From Frankia alni ACN14a (GTDB lineage Bacteria; Actinomycetota; Actinomycetes; Frankiales; Frankiaceae): a stretch of DNA of 64,000 nucleotides. Of the stretch, positions 15,870-23,621 are shown piece by piece (position 1 is the stretch's first letter; each line of letters opens with the position of its first letter). The stretch is from NCBI RefSeq assembly GCF_000058485.1, contig NC_008278.1, forward strand, positions 3,404,962-3,468,961, written 5' to 3'. A model generated the notes under the pieces. The model was not told the origin of the DNA. It worked only from the letters and a program-made list of their open reading frames with translations, and made no database searches. The position numbers and the translations under genes were made by a program.

Positions 15870-16877
15870 GTGAAGGTCGACGTTGGTCTGTGGGCTGATC
15901 TTGACGACATCGCCAGCCGATCACGCGAACTCGAGTCCCTGGGCTACGACGCGCTGTACGTTCCGGAGACCGCGCACGACCCGTTCCTGCCCGTGGTCCT
16001 CGCGGCGCAGGCGACCGAACGCGTCATGATCCGAACCGGCGTCGCCGTGGCCTTCCCGCGCAGCCCCATGCACCTGGCGATGGTCGCCAACGACCTGCAC
16101 ACCATCAGCCGGGGCCGGTTCGTCCTCGGGCTCGGATCGCAGGTCAAGCCGCACATCGAGAAGCGCTTCAGCGCCGTGTGGTCCGAGCCGGCCAAGCGCA
16201 TGCGGGAGATCGTCCTGGCCATCCAGGCGATCTGGCGGTGCTGGAACGACGGCGAGCGCCTGGACTTCCAGGGCGAGTTCTACCAGCACACGCTGATGAC
16301 GCCGTTCTTCAACCCCGGGCCCAACCCGTACGGGACACCGCGCATCCAGCTCGCCGCCCTCGGGCCGCGCATGACCGAGGTCGCCGGCGAGGTCTCCGAC
16401 GGGATCCTGCTGCACGGCCTGTCGTCGGAGCGGTTCGTGCGCGAGGTGACCCTGCCGGCGCTGGAACGGGGCCTGGCGCGGGCCGGGCGCAAGCGCTCGG
16501 ACGTCGAACTGACCTTCCCCACCCTCATCGCCACCGGCGACACCGACGAGGAGCTGGCCGAGTCGGAGAAGAAGCTGCGCCAGCACTTCGCCTTCTACGC
16601 CTCCACCCCCGCCTACAGCGCGGTCCTGGAACTACACGGCTGGGGCGGCCTGCAGCGTGACCTCTACGAGCTGACCCGGGACGGCCGCTGGCAGGATCTC
16701 GGCTCGCTCGTCACCGAGGAGGTGCTGGAGGTCTTCACGGCGCGGGGCACCCCGGAGGACATCCCGAAGCAGATCCGGGCGCGTGTCGGCGACATCGCCG
16801 ACCGGGTGAGCTTCTACTCGCCCGCCCCCATCACCCCCGAGGTGATCTCCCGCATCCTCGCCGGCCTGAAGGGCTAG
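15870..16877 (+). CDS. LLM-class (F420/flavin-dependent) oxidoreductase
   Basis: A 335-residue luciferase-like TIM-barrel oxidoreductase. The N-terminus VDVGLWADLDDIASRS, RGRFVLGLGSQVKPHIEKRF and GEFYQHTLMTPFFNPGPNPY are typical of the actinobacterial F420-dependent LLM group (TIGR03617-like). GTG 15870 is preferred over GTG 15864 because the SD AAGGAG (15859-15864) would overlap the earlier codon. It is divergent from the dehydrogenase pair and probably serves the same degradation pathway. Cofactor choice (F420 or FMN) is inferred from the family. Confidence 0.87.
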   Translation: MKVDVGLWADLDDIASRSRELESLGYDALYVPETAHDPFLPVVLAAQATERVMIRTGVAVAFPRSPMHLAMVANDLHTISRGRFVLGLGSQVKPHIEKRFSAVWSEPAKRMREIVLAIQAIWRCWNDGERLDFQGEFYQHTLMTPFFNPGPNPYGTPRIQLAALGPRMTEVAGEVSDGILLHGLSSERFVREVTLPALERGLARAGRKRSDVELTFPTLIATGDTDEELAESEKKLRQHFAFYASTPAYSAVLELHGWGGLQRDLYELTRDGRWQDLGSLVTEEVLEVFTARGTPEDIPKQIRARVGDIADRVSFYSPAPITPEVISRILAGLKG

Positions 16878-16954
16878 CGACGGCGCCGCGCGGCGGGTCA
16901 CGGTGCGCCGGCCGGGCTACGGGAGCGGCCGGCCCGGCTCGGCCCGACTCGGCT

Positions 16955-16985
<31 letters not shown>

Positions 16986-17018
16986 GAGCCTGATCGGGCG
17001 GTGGGGCTGGACGGGAAT

Positions 17019-17034
17019 GTTAGTTGTGGCTAAC
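17019..17034. promoter_or_regulatory. TetR operator, first copy upstream of scoA
   Basis: GTTAGTTGTGGCTAAC is one mismatch from the palindrome GTTAGC-N4-GCTAAC. A second copy starts 25 bp downstream. The same motif occurs twice at the accD1 promoter (23596-23639), next to a TetR gene. Confidence 0.8.
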
Positions 17035-17043
17035 TTCGTCTGG

Positions 17044-17059
17044 GTTAGCGGACGCTAAC
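17044..17059. promoter_or_regulatory. TetR operator, second copy upstream of scoA
   Basis: GTTAGCGGACGCTAAC is a perfect inverted repeat with a 4-bp spacer. It lies 54 bp ahead of the scoA start and just after a possible -10 box TAACTT (17031-17036). Confidence 0.85.
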
Positions 17060-17113
17060 GTGCAGGCGGTTCCGGTGTGGTGCCGCCGACTGGTGCGGGA
17101 GGCGGGTGCGCGG

Positions 17114-17860
17114 GTGGACAAGGTGGTCGCGAGTGCGGCCCTGGCGGTGGCCGACATCCCCGACGGGGCGTCGCTGGCGGTCGGGGGGTTCGGGCTGTGC
17201 GGCATCCCGAGCGTCCTGATCGACGCGTTGCTGGCCGCCGGGGTCCGCGAGTTGGAGACCGTCAGCAACAACTGCGGGGTCGACGACTGGGGGCTCGGCC
17301 TGCTGCTGCGGGCGGGGCGGATCCGGCGGACGACGGGCTCGTACGTGGGGGAGAACAAGGAGTTCGAGCGGCAGTTCCTGGCCGGTGAGCTGGAGGTTGA
17401 ACTGGTGCCGCAGGGCACGCTCGCCGAACGGCTGCGCGCGGGCGGGGCGGGCATCCCGGCGTTCTACACCCCGGCCGGGGTGGGCACGCAGGTCGCCGAG
17501 GGTGGTGTTCCGCTGCGCCACGACGCCTCCGGCCGGGTGGCACTCGCGTCGCCGCCGAAGGAGACCCGGGTGTTCGACGGCACCGAGTACGTCCTGGAGC
17601 GGGGGATCGTCTGCGACTACGGGTTGGTGCACGCCTGGCGCGGCGACCGGCACGGCAACCTGATCTATCGGGCGAGCGCGGCGAACTTCAACCCGCTGTG
17701 CGCGGCGGCGGGCCGGGTGACGATCGCCGAGGTCGAGGAGCTCGTGGAGCCCGGCGAGCTCGACCCGGATCAGATTCACACCCCGGGCATCCTCGTCCAG
17801 CGCGTCGTGCACGCGCCAGACCCGGAGAAGCGGATCGAACGCAGGACGGTGACGGCATGA
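17114..17860 (+). CDS. scoA: 3-oxoacid CoA-transferase subunit A
   Basis: A 248-residue class I CoA-transferase alpha subunit that, with ScoB, should move CoA between succinyl-CoA and a 3-oxoacid such as acetoacetate. [18 protein letters not shown] near residue 20 is the family's CoA-binding motif, followed by [11 protein letters not shown] and [23 protein letters not shown] 17114 gives the usual N-terminus [18 protein letters not shown] and has GGGAGG 11 bp upstream; the frame stays open further upstream through the operators. The stop overlaps the scoB start (ATGA). The mycobacterial scoA-scoB-accD1-accA1-fadE19 order suggests ketone-body/leucine catabolism. Confidence 0.93.
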   Translation: MDKVVASAALAVADIPDGASLAVGGFGLCGIPSVLIDALLAAGVRELETVSNNCGVDDWGLGLLLRAGRIRRTTGSYVGENKEFERQFLAGELEVELVPQGTLAERLRAGGAGIPAFYTPAGVGTQVAEGGVPLRHDASGRVALASPPKETRVFDGTEYVLERGIVCDYGLVHAWRGDRHGNLIYRASAANFNPLCAAAGRVTIAEVEELVEPGELDPDQIHTPGILVQRVVHAPDPEKRIERRTVTA

Positions 17861-18498
17861 CGCTGACGCGGGAGGCGCTGGCCGCGCGGGTGGCGCGGGA
17901 GCTGGTCGACGGCCAGTACGTCAATCTCGGGATCGGGCTGCCGACGCTGGTGCCGGGCTACCTGCCGGCCGATGTGACGGTGGTGCTGCACAGCGAGAAC
18001 GGCATCCTCGGCGTCGGGCCCTACCCGGCCCCGGACCGGGTCGACGCGGACCTGGTCAACGCCGGGAAGGAGACGGTGACCGTGCTGCCCGGGGCGTCGT
18101 ACTTCGATTCGGCGACGTCGTTCGGGATGATCCGCGGCGGGCATGTCGACGTCGCGGTGCTCGGCGCGATGCAGGTGTCCGCACAGGGCGATCTCGCGAA
18201 CTGGATGATTCCCGGGAAGATGGTCAAGGGGATGGGCGGCGCGATGGACCTCGTGCACGGCGCGCGCCGCGTCATCGTGATGATGGAGCACGTCGCCCGC
18301 GACGGGACCCACAAGCTGGTGCGGGAGTGCTCCCTGCCGCTGACGGGCCGGGCCTGCGTGCACCGGGTCATCACCGATCTCGCCGTCCTCGACGTGGACC
18401 CCGGCCGCGGCCTGGTGCTGCGCGAACTCGCCCCCGGCGTCACCGTTGACGACGTCCGCGCCGCCACCGAACCCGACCTCACCCTCCAGCTCGACTGA
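17857..18498 (+). CDS. scoB: 3-oxoacid CoA-transferase subunit B
   Basis: The 213-residue beta subunit, translationally coupled to scoA through ATGA. The catalytic glutamate that forms the CoA thioester is Glu47 in the conserved [10 protein letters not shown] motif. GLGIGLPTL-type and [14 protein letters not shown] segments are in place, so the enzyme looks complete. Its product acetoacetyl-CoA is the end of leucine breakdown, which agrees with the shared operator with accD1-accA1. Confidence 0.94.
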   Translation: MTLTREALAARVARELVDGQYVNLGIGLPTLVPGYLPADVTVVLHSENGILGVGPYPAPDRVDADLVNAGKETVTVLPGASYFDSATSFGMIRGGHVDVAVLGAMQVSAQGDLANWMIPGKMVKGMGGAMDLVHGARRVIVMMEHVARDGTHKLVRECSLPLTGRACVHRVITDLAVLDVDPGRGLVLRELAPGVTVDDVRAATEPDLTLQLD

Positions 18499-18613
18499 CC
18501 CGACCGTCTCCGGGTGGAACGGGATCCGGGACGGCTATCCGACACGTCCGTCGACCGGCCACGGATACGGGACATACTGACCACGGGTCGCATCGTCGGT
18601 CAGGGGAGCGTGC

Positions 18614-19606
18614 GTGGCGTCAGGTAGGCGTGTCGGGCTCGTAGCCGGTGCCGTCGTCGGGGTGGTGGCGGTGATCTTCGGGCTGGTCGTGGGGGCGAGT
18701 GCGCTCGGTTCGTTCGCGTCGACGTCGGGCGGGCAGATCGCGGTGGTCCGCAACGGGGGCCCGTTCGACAATCACCGGATCCGCCAGATCGTCAATCCCG
18801 CCTCGTCGAGGACCTACGTCGGCCTGTATTCCTCGATGCACAACTATCCGGCGCAGCAGCGTTACTACACGATCACGTCCGTCGCCGGTGAGGGCGACCG
18901 CGGCAAGGTCGACGTCGTGACGACACCGTCGAAGGACGGCGTGAGCATGGGGATCGAGGGCACGTTCTACTTCACCCTCAACCTCGACCACGACGTCCTA
19001 CGCCGGTTCGACGACAAGTTCGGCACCAGGAAGTTCCCGCTGGCGAGCAAGGGTGGGAAGCTTTACTACGCCTGGTCCGGTGACGACGGCTGGTCGGCGT
19101 TCCTGGGCGCGATCATCCGGCCGGTCATCGACAACGACCTGCGCGAGCAGATCAACAACTTCACCTGCGCCGACCTCGTCTCCTCCTGCGCCCTGGTCCA
19201 GATGGGCGCCAACCAGCAGGCCGGGGCGCAGACGACCCTCAACGCGGCGTCGAGCAACGGCAACATCCAGGCCGTCCAGAACGCGATCAACAAGTCGCTG
19301 GCCACCGACCTCAACGACAATCTCGGTGGCCCGTTCCTGGAGAACCTGCGTTTCACCCTGGCTCGGGTCACGCTGCCGGAGAACGTCCAGGGAGCAGTGA
19401 ACAGCGCCCAGGCGGCGTTTGCCCGGATCACCGAGGCGCAGGCCCGGGTCGCCGAGGCGAAGGCTGAGGCGGAGGCGAACCGCCAGCGTCAGTCGGGCTA
19501 CGCACAGTGCCCGGCCTGCGCCAAGATCGATGAGCTCAAGGCAATCCCGTCGAACGTGACGACCTACGCGCCCGGCGCGGAAGTCGCCGTCACCGCGGGC
19601 AAGTAG
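18614..19606 (+). CDS. membrane-anchored SPFH/band-7 (prohibitin-like) protein
   Basis: The 330-residue protein has one N-terminal transmembrane helix (about residues 8-33), then a beta-rich SPFH region starting GGQIAVVRNGGPFDN, and a long Ala/Glu helical stretch (ITEAQARVAEAKAEAEA, about 270-290) that probably forms a coiled coil, as in prohibitins and flotillins. A CxxC pair (CPAC) follows. Proteins of this type scaffold membrane microdomains or regulate proteases. GTG 18614 follows AGGGGAG. It is not obviously linked to the neighbouring metabolic genes. Confidence 0.75.
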   Translation: MASGRRVGLVAGAVVGVVAVIFGLVVGASALGSFASTSGGQIAVVRNGGPFDNHRIRQIVNPASSRTYVGLYSSMHNYPAQQRYYTITSVAGEGDRGKVDVVTTPSKDGVSMGIEGTFYFTLNLDHDVLRRFDDKFGTRKFPLASKGGKLYYAWSGDDGWSAFLGAIIRPVIDNDLREQINNFTCADLVSSCALVQMGANQQAGAQTTLNAASSNGNIQAVQNAINKSLATDLNDNLGGPFLENLRFTLARVTLPENVQGAVNSAQAAFARITEAQARVAEAKAEAEANRQRQSGYAQCPACAKIDELKAIPSNVTTYAPGAEVAVTAGK

Positions 19607-19610
19607 CAGC

Positions 19611-19630
19611 TGCGGTTCCGCGGAACCGCA
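19611..19630. terminator. 20-bp perfect palindrome after the SPFH gene
   Basis: TGCGGTTCCGCGGAACCGCA starts 4 bp after the stop codon at 19606. It could fold in RNA as a terminator, although there is no loop and no T-run. Its core GGTTCCGCGGAACC recurs twice inside the PfaA-like gene (63434-63449 and 63794-63809). Confidence 0.5.
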
Positions 19631-19717
19631 CACCCCAGCACGGCCCTACCATCCCCGGCATCCCCGGATAAGCAGTGTGCATGGCCCGGTGGTAGCACCG
19701 GCCGTCCTGGGTTGTCG

Positions 19718-20626
19718 TCAGCCGCCGGCTCTGAGGAACTCGTAGAGAACGGTCCAGTTCTCGCTGGCGCGGCCTGCGAGGACGGCCTGGTCGTAGTGCG
19801 CCTTGACGGCTTTCGGTAGCCGCGTGTCGATGCCGGCCTTCTCACTCGTCCAGACGATGTGGTTCGCTGTGGCGCCCATCATCCGCGCCGTACTGAGGTC
19901 GCCGGGGTGTTCGCCGGCCTCCAGGCGCCGGGCCAGGTCCCGTCCGTCTCCGATCATCGTCGGTATGCCGGTGAGGAGTTCCATCGCGCCGGGTAGGAAG
20001 TCGGCGGCCGGGACACCGGCGACGGCGACGAGCGCGGTGGCGTGCAGCAGGCTCGACAGCGCGGTGAGGAAGACGTCGAGGTGCGCCTGGTAGAAGAGCT
20101 GGGCCAGGCCTGGGTCCGCTCCGAGGTACCTGGGCTCGCCGATCTGTCTGAGGGCGGGCTCGTGCGCGTCGAACACCGCACGCGGCCCGCTGTAGAACAC
20201 GTGTGCCCCTGGACCGCCCACGGCGGGAGCGGGCACCATCACGCCTCCAGTCACGAAGCTCGCTCCGTGTACGGCCGCCCATCGCGCCGCGTCCCGGGAG
20301 GCATCAGGCGTGTCCGAACTGAGATTGACCAGGACCTTGCCGGCCAGAACGCTCGAGGCTCGTGAGGTCGCGCCGCCCAGGCCGAGGATGTCGTACATCG
20401 CCTGGTAGTCGGTGAGGCTGAGAATCGTCAGCTCACTGGCGGCGACCGCGGCCGTCGGTGTGGGCGCCAGCGTGGCGCCCCCGGCGACGAGGTCGTCGGC
20501 GCGCCCCGGGGTGCGGTTCCACACCGTCACCGGATGGCCGGACCGCAGCAGGGACGCGGCCATCGCTCGACCCATCGGGCCAAGGCCGATGACCGTCACG
20601 GAGGACAGTCCGCCCTCGCCGCTCAC
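19718..20626 (-). CDS. NADP-dependent imine-reductase-like oxidoreductase
   Basis: A 302-residue protein of the 6-phosphogluconate/3-hydroxyisobutyrate dehydrogenase superfamily, closest in pattern to imine reductases. The Rossmann motif GLGPMGRAMA is followed by WNRTPGRADDL, consistent with NADP. GGVMVPAPAVGGPGAHVFYSG and DLSTARMMGATANHIV fit the imine-reductase core. GTG 20626 overlaps the stop of the damaged paralogue upstream (20623-21422). An HxlR regulator is divergent from the pair. Confidence 0.85.
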   Translation of the reverse strand: MSGEGGLSSVTVIGLGPMGRAMAASLLRSGHPVTVWNRTPGRADDLVAGGATLAPTPTAAVAASELTILSLTDYQAMYDILGLGGATSRASSVLAGKVLVNLSSDTPDASRDAARWAAVHGASFVTGGVMVPAPAVGGPGAHVFYSGPRAVFDAHEPALRQIGEPRYLGADPGLAQLFYQAHLDVFLTALSSLLHATALVAVAGVPAADFLPGAMELLTGIPTMIGDGRDLARRLEAGEHPGDLSTARMMGATANHIVWTSEKAGIDTRLPKAVKAHYDQAVLAGRASENWTVLYEFLRAGG

Positions 20627-21422
20627 CGGGTGCTCCTGAGCGCCTCGACGATGCGGGCGGTGCCCTGCCTGCCGTACCCGGCGGCGACCTGCCGGTGCAC
20701 GATGTCGTGGACGGGCCGTAGCACCTCGATGCTCACGCCCTGATCCAGGCTGGCCGTCACCAGCAAGTCCAGCGCGGCTTCGGTGAACTCAAGGCTCTGC
20801 TGGCCCGAGGCCCCTGCCGACGGGCGAAGTCGGTTGCCGACACTCCTTCGGCACCGACCATCGCCGCGCCGTGGAGAAAACCGGCGAACATCGTGTACAT
20901 CCCGACGAGCATCGCCATGTCGCGGAGCGAGGCAAAGCCGGGGTCAGTCCCGAAGTAGTCGCTTCGCCCCCACAGATCGAGCAGGTCCCGGTTCTCCCCG
21001 AAGGCGGCCTCGGGGCCGCTGTAGAAGATCGCCGCATCCGGATGGCCGATCATCCTGGGTACGGCCATGATCGCGCCATCGAGGTAGGTGATGCCGTGCT
21101 CTGCCGCCCACGTCGCGAGCCCGCGAGCCTGGTTCGGTGTCGTCGTCGTCAGATTGATCACGGTACGTCCGGCCAGACGTGCGGCGACAGGATCGACCAC
21201 AGCGTGCACCGATTGATGATCGAGCAGGCACACGACGACCACCCCGTCGCCGGTGATCGCCTCCTCGACGGTCTCGGTGACGGTGGCGCCACGCTCGCCC
21301 AGGGCCCGTGCTTTGTCTGGAGTGCGGTTCCACACCACGGATGGTCGGCCGGTGTCGAGAGCCGCGGCGGCGAGCGCGCTGCCCATCGCGCCCAGGCCCA
21401 GAAAGGTCGTACGGGTCGTCAT
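20623..21422 (-). pseudogene. imine-reductase-like gene with internal deletion and frameshift
   Basis: The 5' part (from ATG 21422) encodes an intact NADP domain (GLGAMGSALA, WNRTPDKARAL, GAIMAVPRMIGHPDAAIF) and reads to DFARRQ near 20815, then runs out of frame to a stop at 20757. In another frame, 20815-20623 encodes the expected C-terminus (EFTEAALDLLVTASLDQGV to IVEALRSTR), ending in a TGA that overlaps the next gene's GTG. Compared with the intact paralogue, about 55-60 codons are missing at the junction. It therefore looks like one gene broken by a deletion; the alternative is a sequencing error plus a genuinely short protein. Confidence 0.8.
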
Positions 21423-21519
21423 GAACTGTCCCTTGCTCCGTTTGGTGGTCTGACTGTCGTGCTGTCCCGACCCTCCGCCCGGACCTTCCCCTTCGACAAG
21501 TACCTACAATTTTGTTCAA

Positions 21520-21535
21520 TACTTACCGGGAAGTA
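21520..21535. promoter_or_regulatory. candidate HxlR operator
   Basis: TACTTACCGGGAAGTA has perfect TACTT/AAGTA arms around a 6-bp spacer in the AT-rich gap between the HxlR gene and the divergent imine-reductase-like genes. HxlR proteins often bind such short inverted repeats beside their own gene. Confidence 0.5.
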
Positions 21536-21566
21536 TGTGTCCAGCTGAGGTGAGGTGGAGGGTCTG

Positions 21567-21932
21567 ATGGCGACGAGCGCGAGGCGCGGTCCCTACGTCT
21601 GCGGCATAGACGCCGGTATGGACGTGGTGTCAGGGAAGTGGAAGTCGCTGGTCCTCTGGGAGCTGAACAACCATGGAACCCGGCGGTTCGGAGAGCTGCG
21701 GCGCGGCCTTCCCGGCGTCAGCGAGAAGATGCTCATCCAGCACCTGCGCGAGATGGAGGCAGACGGCCTGATCCATCGCGAGGTGTATCGGGAGGTCCCA
21801 CCCCGGGTCGAGTACTCTCTCACCGAGCACGGTACGTCACTCAACGAGGCTCTCCGCTCGCTGGGTGAGTGGGGGAAGCGACGCTGCGAGCGCCTCGCCG
21901 CCGAGGACGCGCCCGCGCCCGCACCCGCGTAA
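21567..21932 (+). CDS. HxlR-family winged-helix transcriptional regulator
   Basis: A 121-residue winged-helix protein. The HxlR/DUF24 pattern is clear: CGIDAGMDVVSGKWKSLVLWEL, then FGELRRGLPGVSEKMLIQHLREMEADGL and the wing VEYSLTEHG. One cysteine (residue 12) is at the place used for redox or aldehyde sensing in some relatives. ATG 21567 is chosen because GGAGGG precedes it. It is divergent from the two imine-reductase-like genes and is probably their regulator. Confidence 0.9.
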   Translation: MATSARRGPYVCGIDAGMDVVSGKWKSLVLWELNNHGTRRFGELRRGLPGVSEKMLIQHLREMEADGLIHREVYREVPPRVEYSLTEHGTSLNEALRSLGEWGKRRCERLAAEDAPAPAPA

Positions 21933-22288
21933 CCATCCGCGTCGCGCGCGGCCGAATCAGTCCCACATATGTCCGAGCAGGTCCTCGACGCGCTCGGCGC
22001 AGCACGCCGACCTACCTTTGGCCAGTGGCTCACCCAGCCCGCGGAGATGTGTACCGCCGACGTGATGGTGGTGAGGCCCGATGTCCCATGGCTATGTGTG
22101 GCAGCCCGTCGCCCGGCTGCCGCTCCCAGCCTGATTCCTACCGCTCGAAGCCCGCTGCCGGCCGGGCCGCAATGCCTCGGTCTGCGCTTCGTGGCGGGGC
22201 GGGGACTGAGCCCACGGAAGGCCCAGGCGCCGTTCGCGTCTGGGTTGAGGCCATGCACACTGCGCGGGAGTAGTCAAGGTCGACCGTC
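21933..22288. other. 356-bp stretch without a secure gene; possible CBS-domain remnant
   Basis: A plus-strand frame from ATG 21969 contains CTADVMVVRPDVPW, which resembles the start of a CBS domain. It then degenerates into Pro/Arg-rich sequence and overlaps the next gene's start at 22289. I treat it as a doubtful relic rather than a gene. Nothing else is recognisable. Confidence 0.3.
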
Positions 22289-22618
22289 ATGACGGACCAT
22301 CCGCAGGTCGCCTTGCTGTTCAATGGTCGCCCGGTGCAGGTCGACGTCGGCATGGCCGAGTTGGTGCACGCCCTGTGGGCTTACGGGATCGAGACCGCTT
22401 ACTCGTGCCAGGGTGATCCCGACGGCGACTCCGAAGACCCGGCGGCCCTCGCCTACGTCGCGTTTGCCTCGCCTGCGGATACCGCGCGCTTTGCCGCCCG
22501 CGTGGCACGGGGCCGTCCTGGCTGGCTCTGGGTGACCGAGCACGAGGTCGCCGGCGGGCGTGACTCGGTGCATCTCCCACCCGCTGATCTGCTGTGGCTG
22601 TGCACCCAGTTCACATAG
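22289..22618 (+). CDS. small conserved-looking protein of unknown function
   Basis: A 109-residue acidic protein whose codon pattern matches real genes. The most distinctive segment is LVHALWAYGIETAYSCQGD (about 25-43), then AYVAFASPADTARFAARV. I cannot assign a family. It contains two cysteines and no signal or membrane segment. It lies convergent to the TetR gene. Confidence 0.6.
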   Translation: MTDHPQVALLFNGRPVQVDVGMAELVHALWAYGIETAYSCQGDPDGDSEDPAALAYVAFASPADTARFAARVARGRPGWLWVTEHEVAGGRDSVHLPPADLLWLCTQFT

Positions 22619-22639
22619 ATGACGGAACCCGGCGGAGGC

Positions 22640-23485
22640 TCATGCCGTGGCTGCGGCGGTCGCCATGGCGTGCAGCGTGGTGGCCCTGACGGCGGGGTCG
22701 AGGGCGCCGGAGCTGTGCGGGGTGGAGTTGATCAGGCCGAAGATCGCGTGGGCGCGGACGCGGGCGGCGGGCGCGGTCAGCTCCGGGCGCAGGCGGCGCA
22801 GCACGCCGACCCACAGCTCGACGTAGGCGCGTTGGAGCCGGCGGACCTCGTGCTCGTCCGGCGCCGGCAGGCTGTGCAGGTCACGGTCGTGGATGACGAT
22901 CAGGTCGGGGTTGCCGACGGCGAACTCGACGTGTCGGCGGACGAGGCGGTCGAGGGCGTCGGCCGCGCTCGGGTCCGCGCTCAGCACGGTCTGGGCGCCG
23001 TGGAGCAGATGCTGGCTGATGCCCACGAGCAGTTCCGTGAGCATCGCGTCCTTGCTGGCGAAGTGCCGGTAGATCCCGGGACCGCGGATGCCGACGGCGG
23101 CGCCGATCTGCTCGATGCCGACCCCGCGGAACCCTCGCTCGGCGAACAGCCGGGCCGCCGCCTGCAGCAGGTCGTCCCGGCGCCCGCTGCGAGCCCGCCG
23201 AACCGGCGCAGCCGCGGTCGGGTCCGCGTTGGTCTGATCTGGGCGGGCCGGGTCCGGGCGGGCCGGGGGCGCCGCGGGCTGATCGGCGTCGGGCTCCGGG
23301 GTGGACGGCGGGACGGTGACGGGCGAGGTGGGTGCCGGGCGGGTCGCGTCGAGGGCGACCGCGGCCGGGGTGGTATGGGGTTCCGGCGCCGGGGCCGGCG
23401 GTGTCGCGGCGGTGGAGGTGGCGGCGTCGGAGAAGGTGGGGGCCAGACCCGCCGGGGGCGTCACCCGGGTGGCACGCGACGGCAC
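22640..23485 (-). CDS. TetR-family repressor with long Pro/Ala-rich N-terminus (BkaR-like)
   Basis: A 281-residue protein. Residues 1-97 are a low-complexity Pro/Ala/Asp tail; the TetR helix-turn-helix follows (RRDDLLQAAARLFAERGF, IGAAVGIRGPGIYRHFASK). Despite its odd composition, the tail appears to be translated: GTG 23485 has an excellent SD, AAGGAGG, 8 bp upstream. The gene is divergent from accD1, with two GTTAGC-N4-GCTAAC operators between them and two more upstream of scoA. Its position matches mycobacterial Rv2506 (BkaR), a repressor of branched-chain keto-acid catabolism. It probably also represses itself. Confidence 0.88.
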   Translation of the reverse strand: MPSRATRVTPPAGLAPTFSDAATSTAATPPAPAPEPHTTPAAVALDATRPAPTSPVTVPPSTPEPDADQPAAPPARPDPARPDQTNADPTAAAPVRRARSGRRDDLLQAAARLFAERGFRGVGIEQIGAAVGIRGPGIYRHFASKDAMLTELLVGISQHLLHGAQTVLSADPSAADALDRLVRRHVEFAVGNPDLIVIHDRDLHSLPAPDEHEVRRLQRAYVELWVGVLRRLRPELTAPAARVRAHAIFGLINSTPHSSGALDPAVRATTLHAMATAAATA

Positions 23486-23595
23486 GATGTGGTCCTCCTT
23501 CGGGCAGAGGCTACCAAGCGCGGCCCACCGGTCGGTGGCCGGAAGTACCCGGTCGGTGGCGGACGTCCCAGCCGGGCCGGACAGTCGACGGAGGT

Positions 23596-23611
23596 GTTAG
23601 CGCGCGCTAAC
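23596..23611. promoter_or_regulatory. TetR operator, first copy at the accD1 promoter
   Basis: GTTAGCGCGCGCTAAC is a perfect palindrome. It overlaps the putative accD1 -10 box (TAACAT, 23608-23613), so a bound repressor would block RNA polymerase. Confidence 0.88.
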
Positions 23612-23613
23612 AT
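23608..23613 (+). promoter_or_regulatory. putative -10 box of a leaderless accD1 transcript
   Basis: TAACAT fits the actinobacterial TANNNT -10 pattern, and the A of the accD1 ATG lies 9 bp beyond it. No SD is present within 20 bp of that ATG. Together these suggest a leaderless mRNA starting at or beside 23622. Confidence 0.5.
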
Positions 23614-23621
23614 CTGGACTC

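Noticed and set aside
23187-23485. Idea that the Pro/Ala-rich start of the TetR protein is non-coding and the true start is near residue 97
   Set aside because: The GTG at 23485 has a strong, well-spaced SD, and I see no comparable SD nearer the helix-turn-helix domain.
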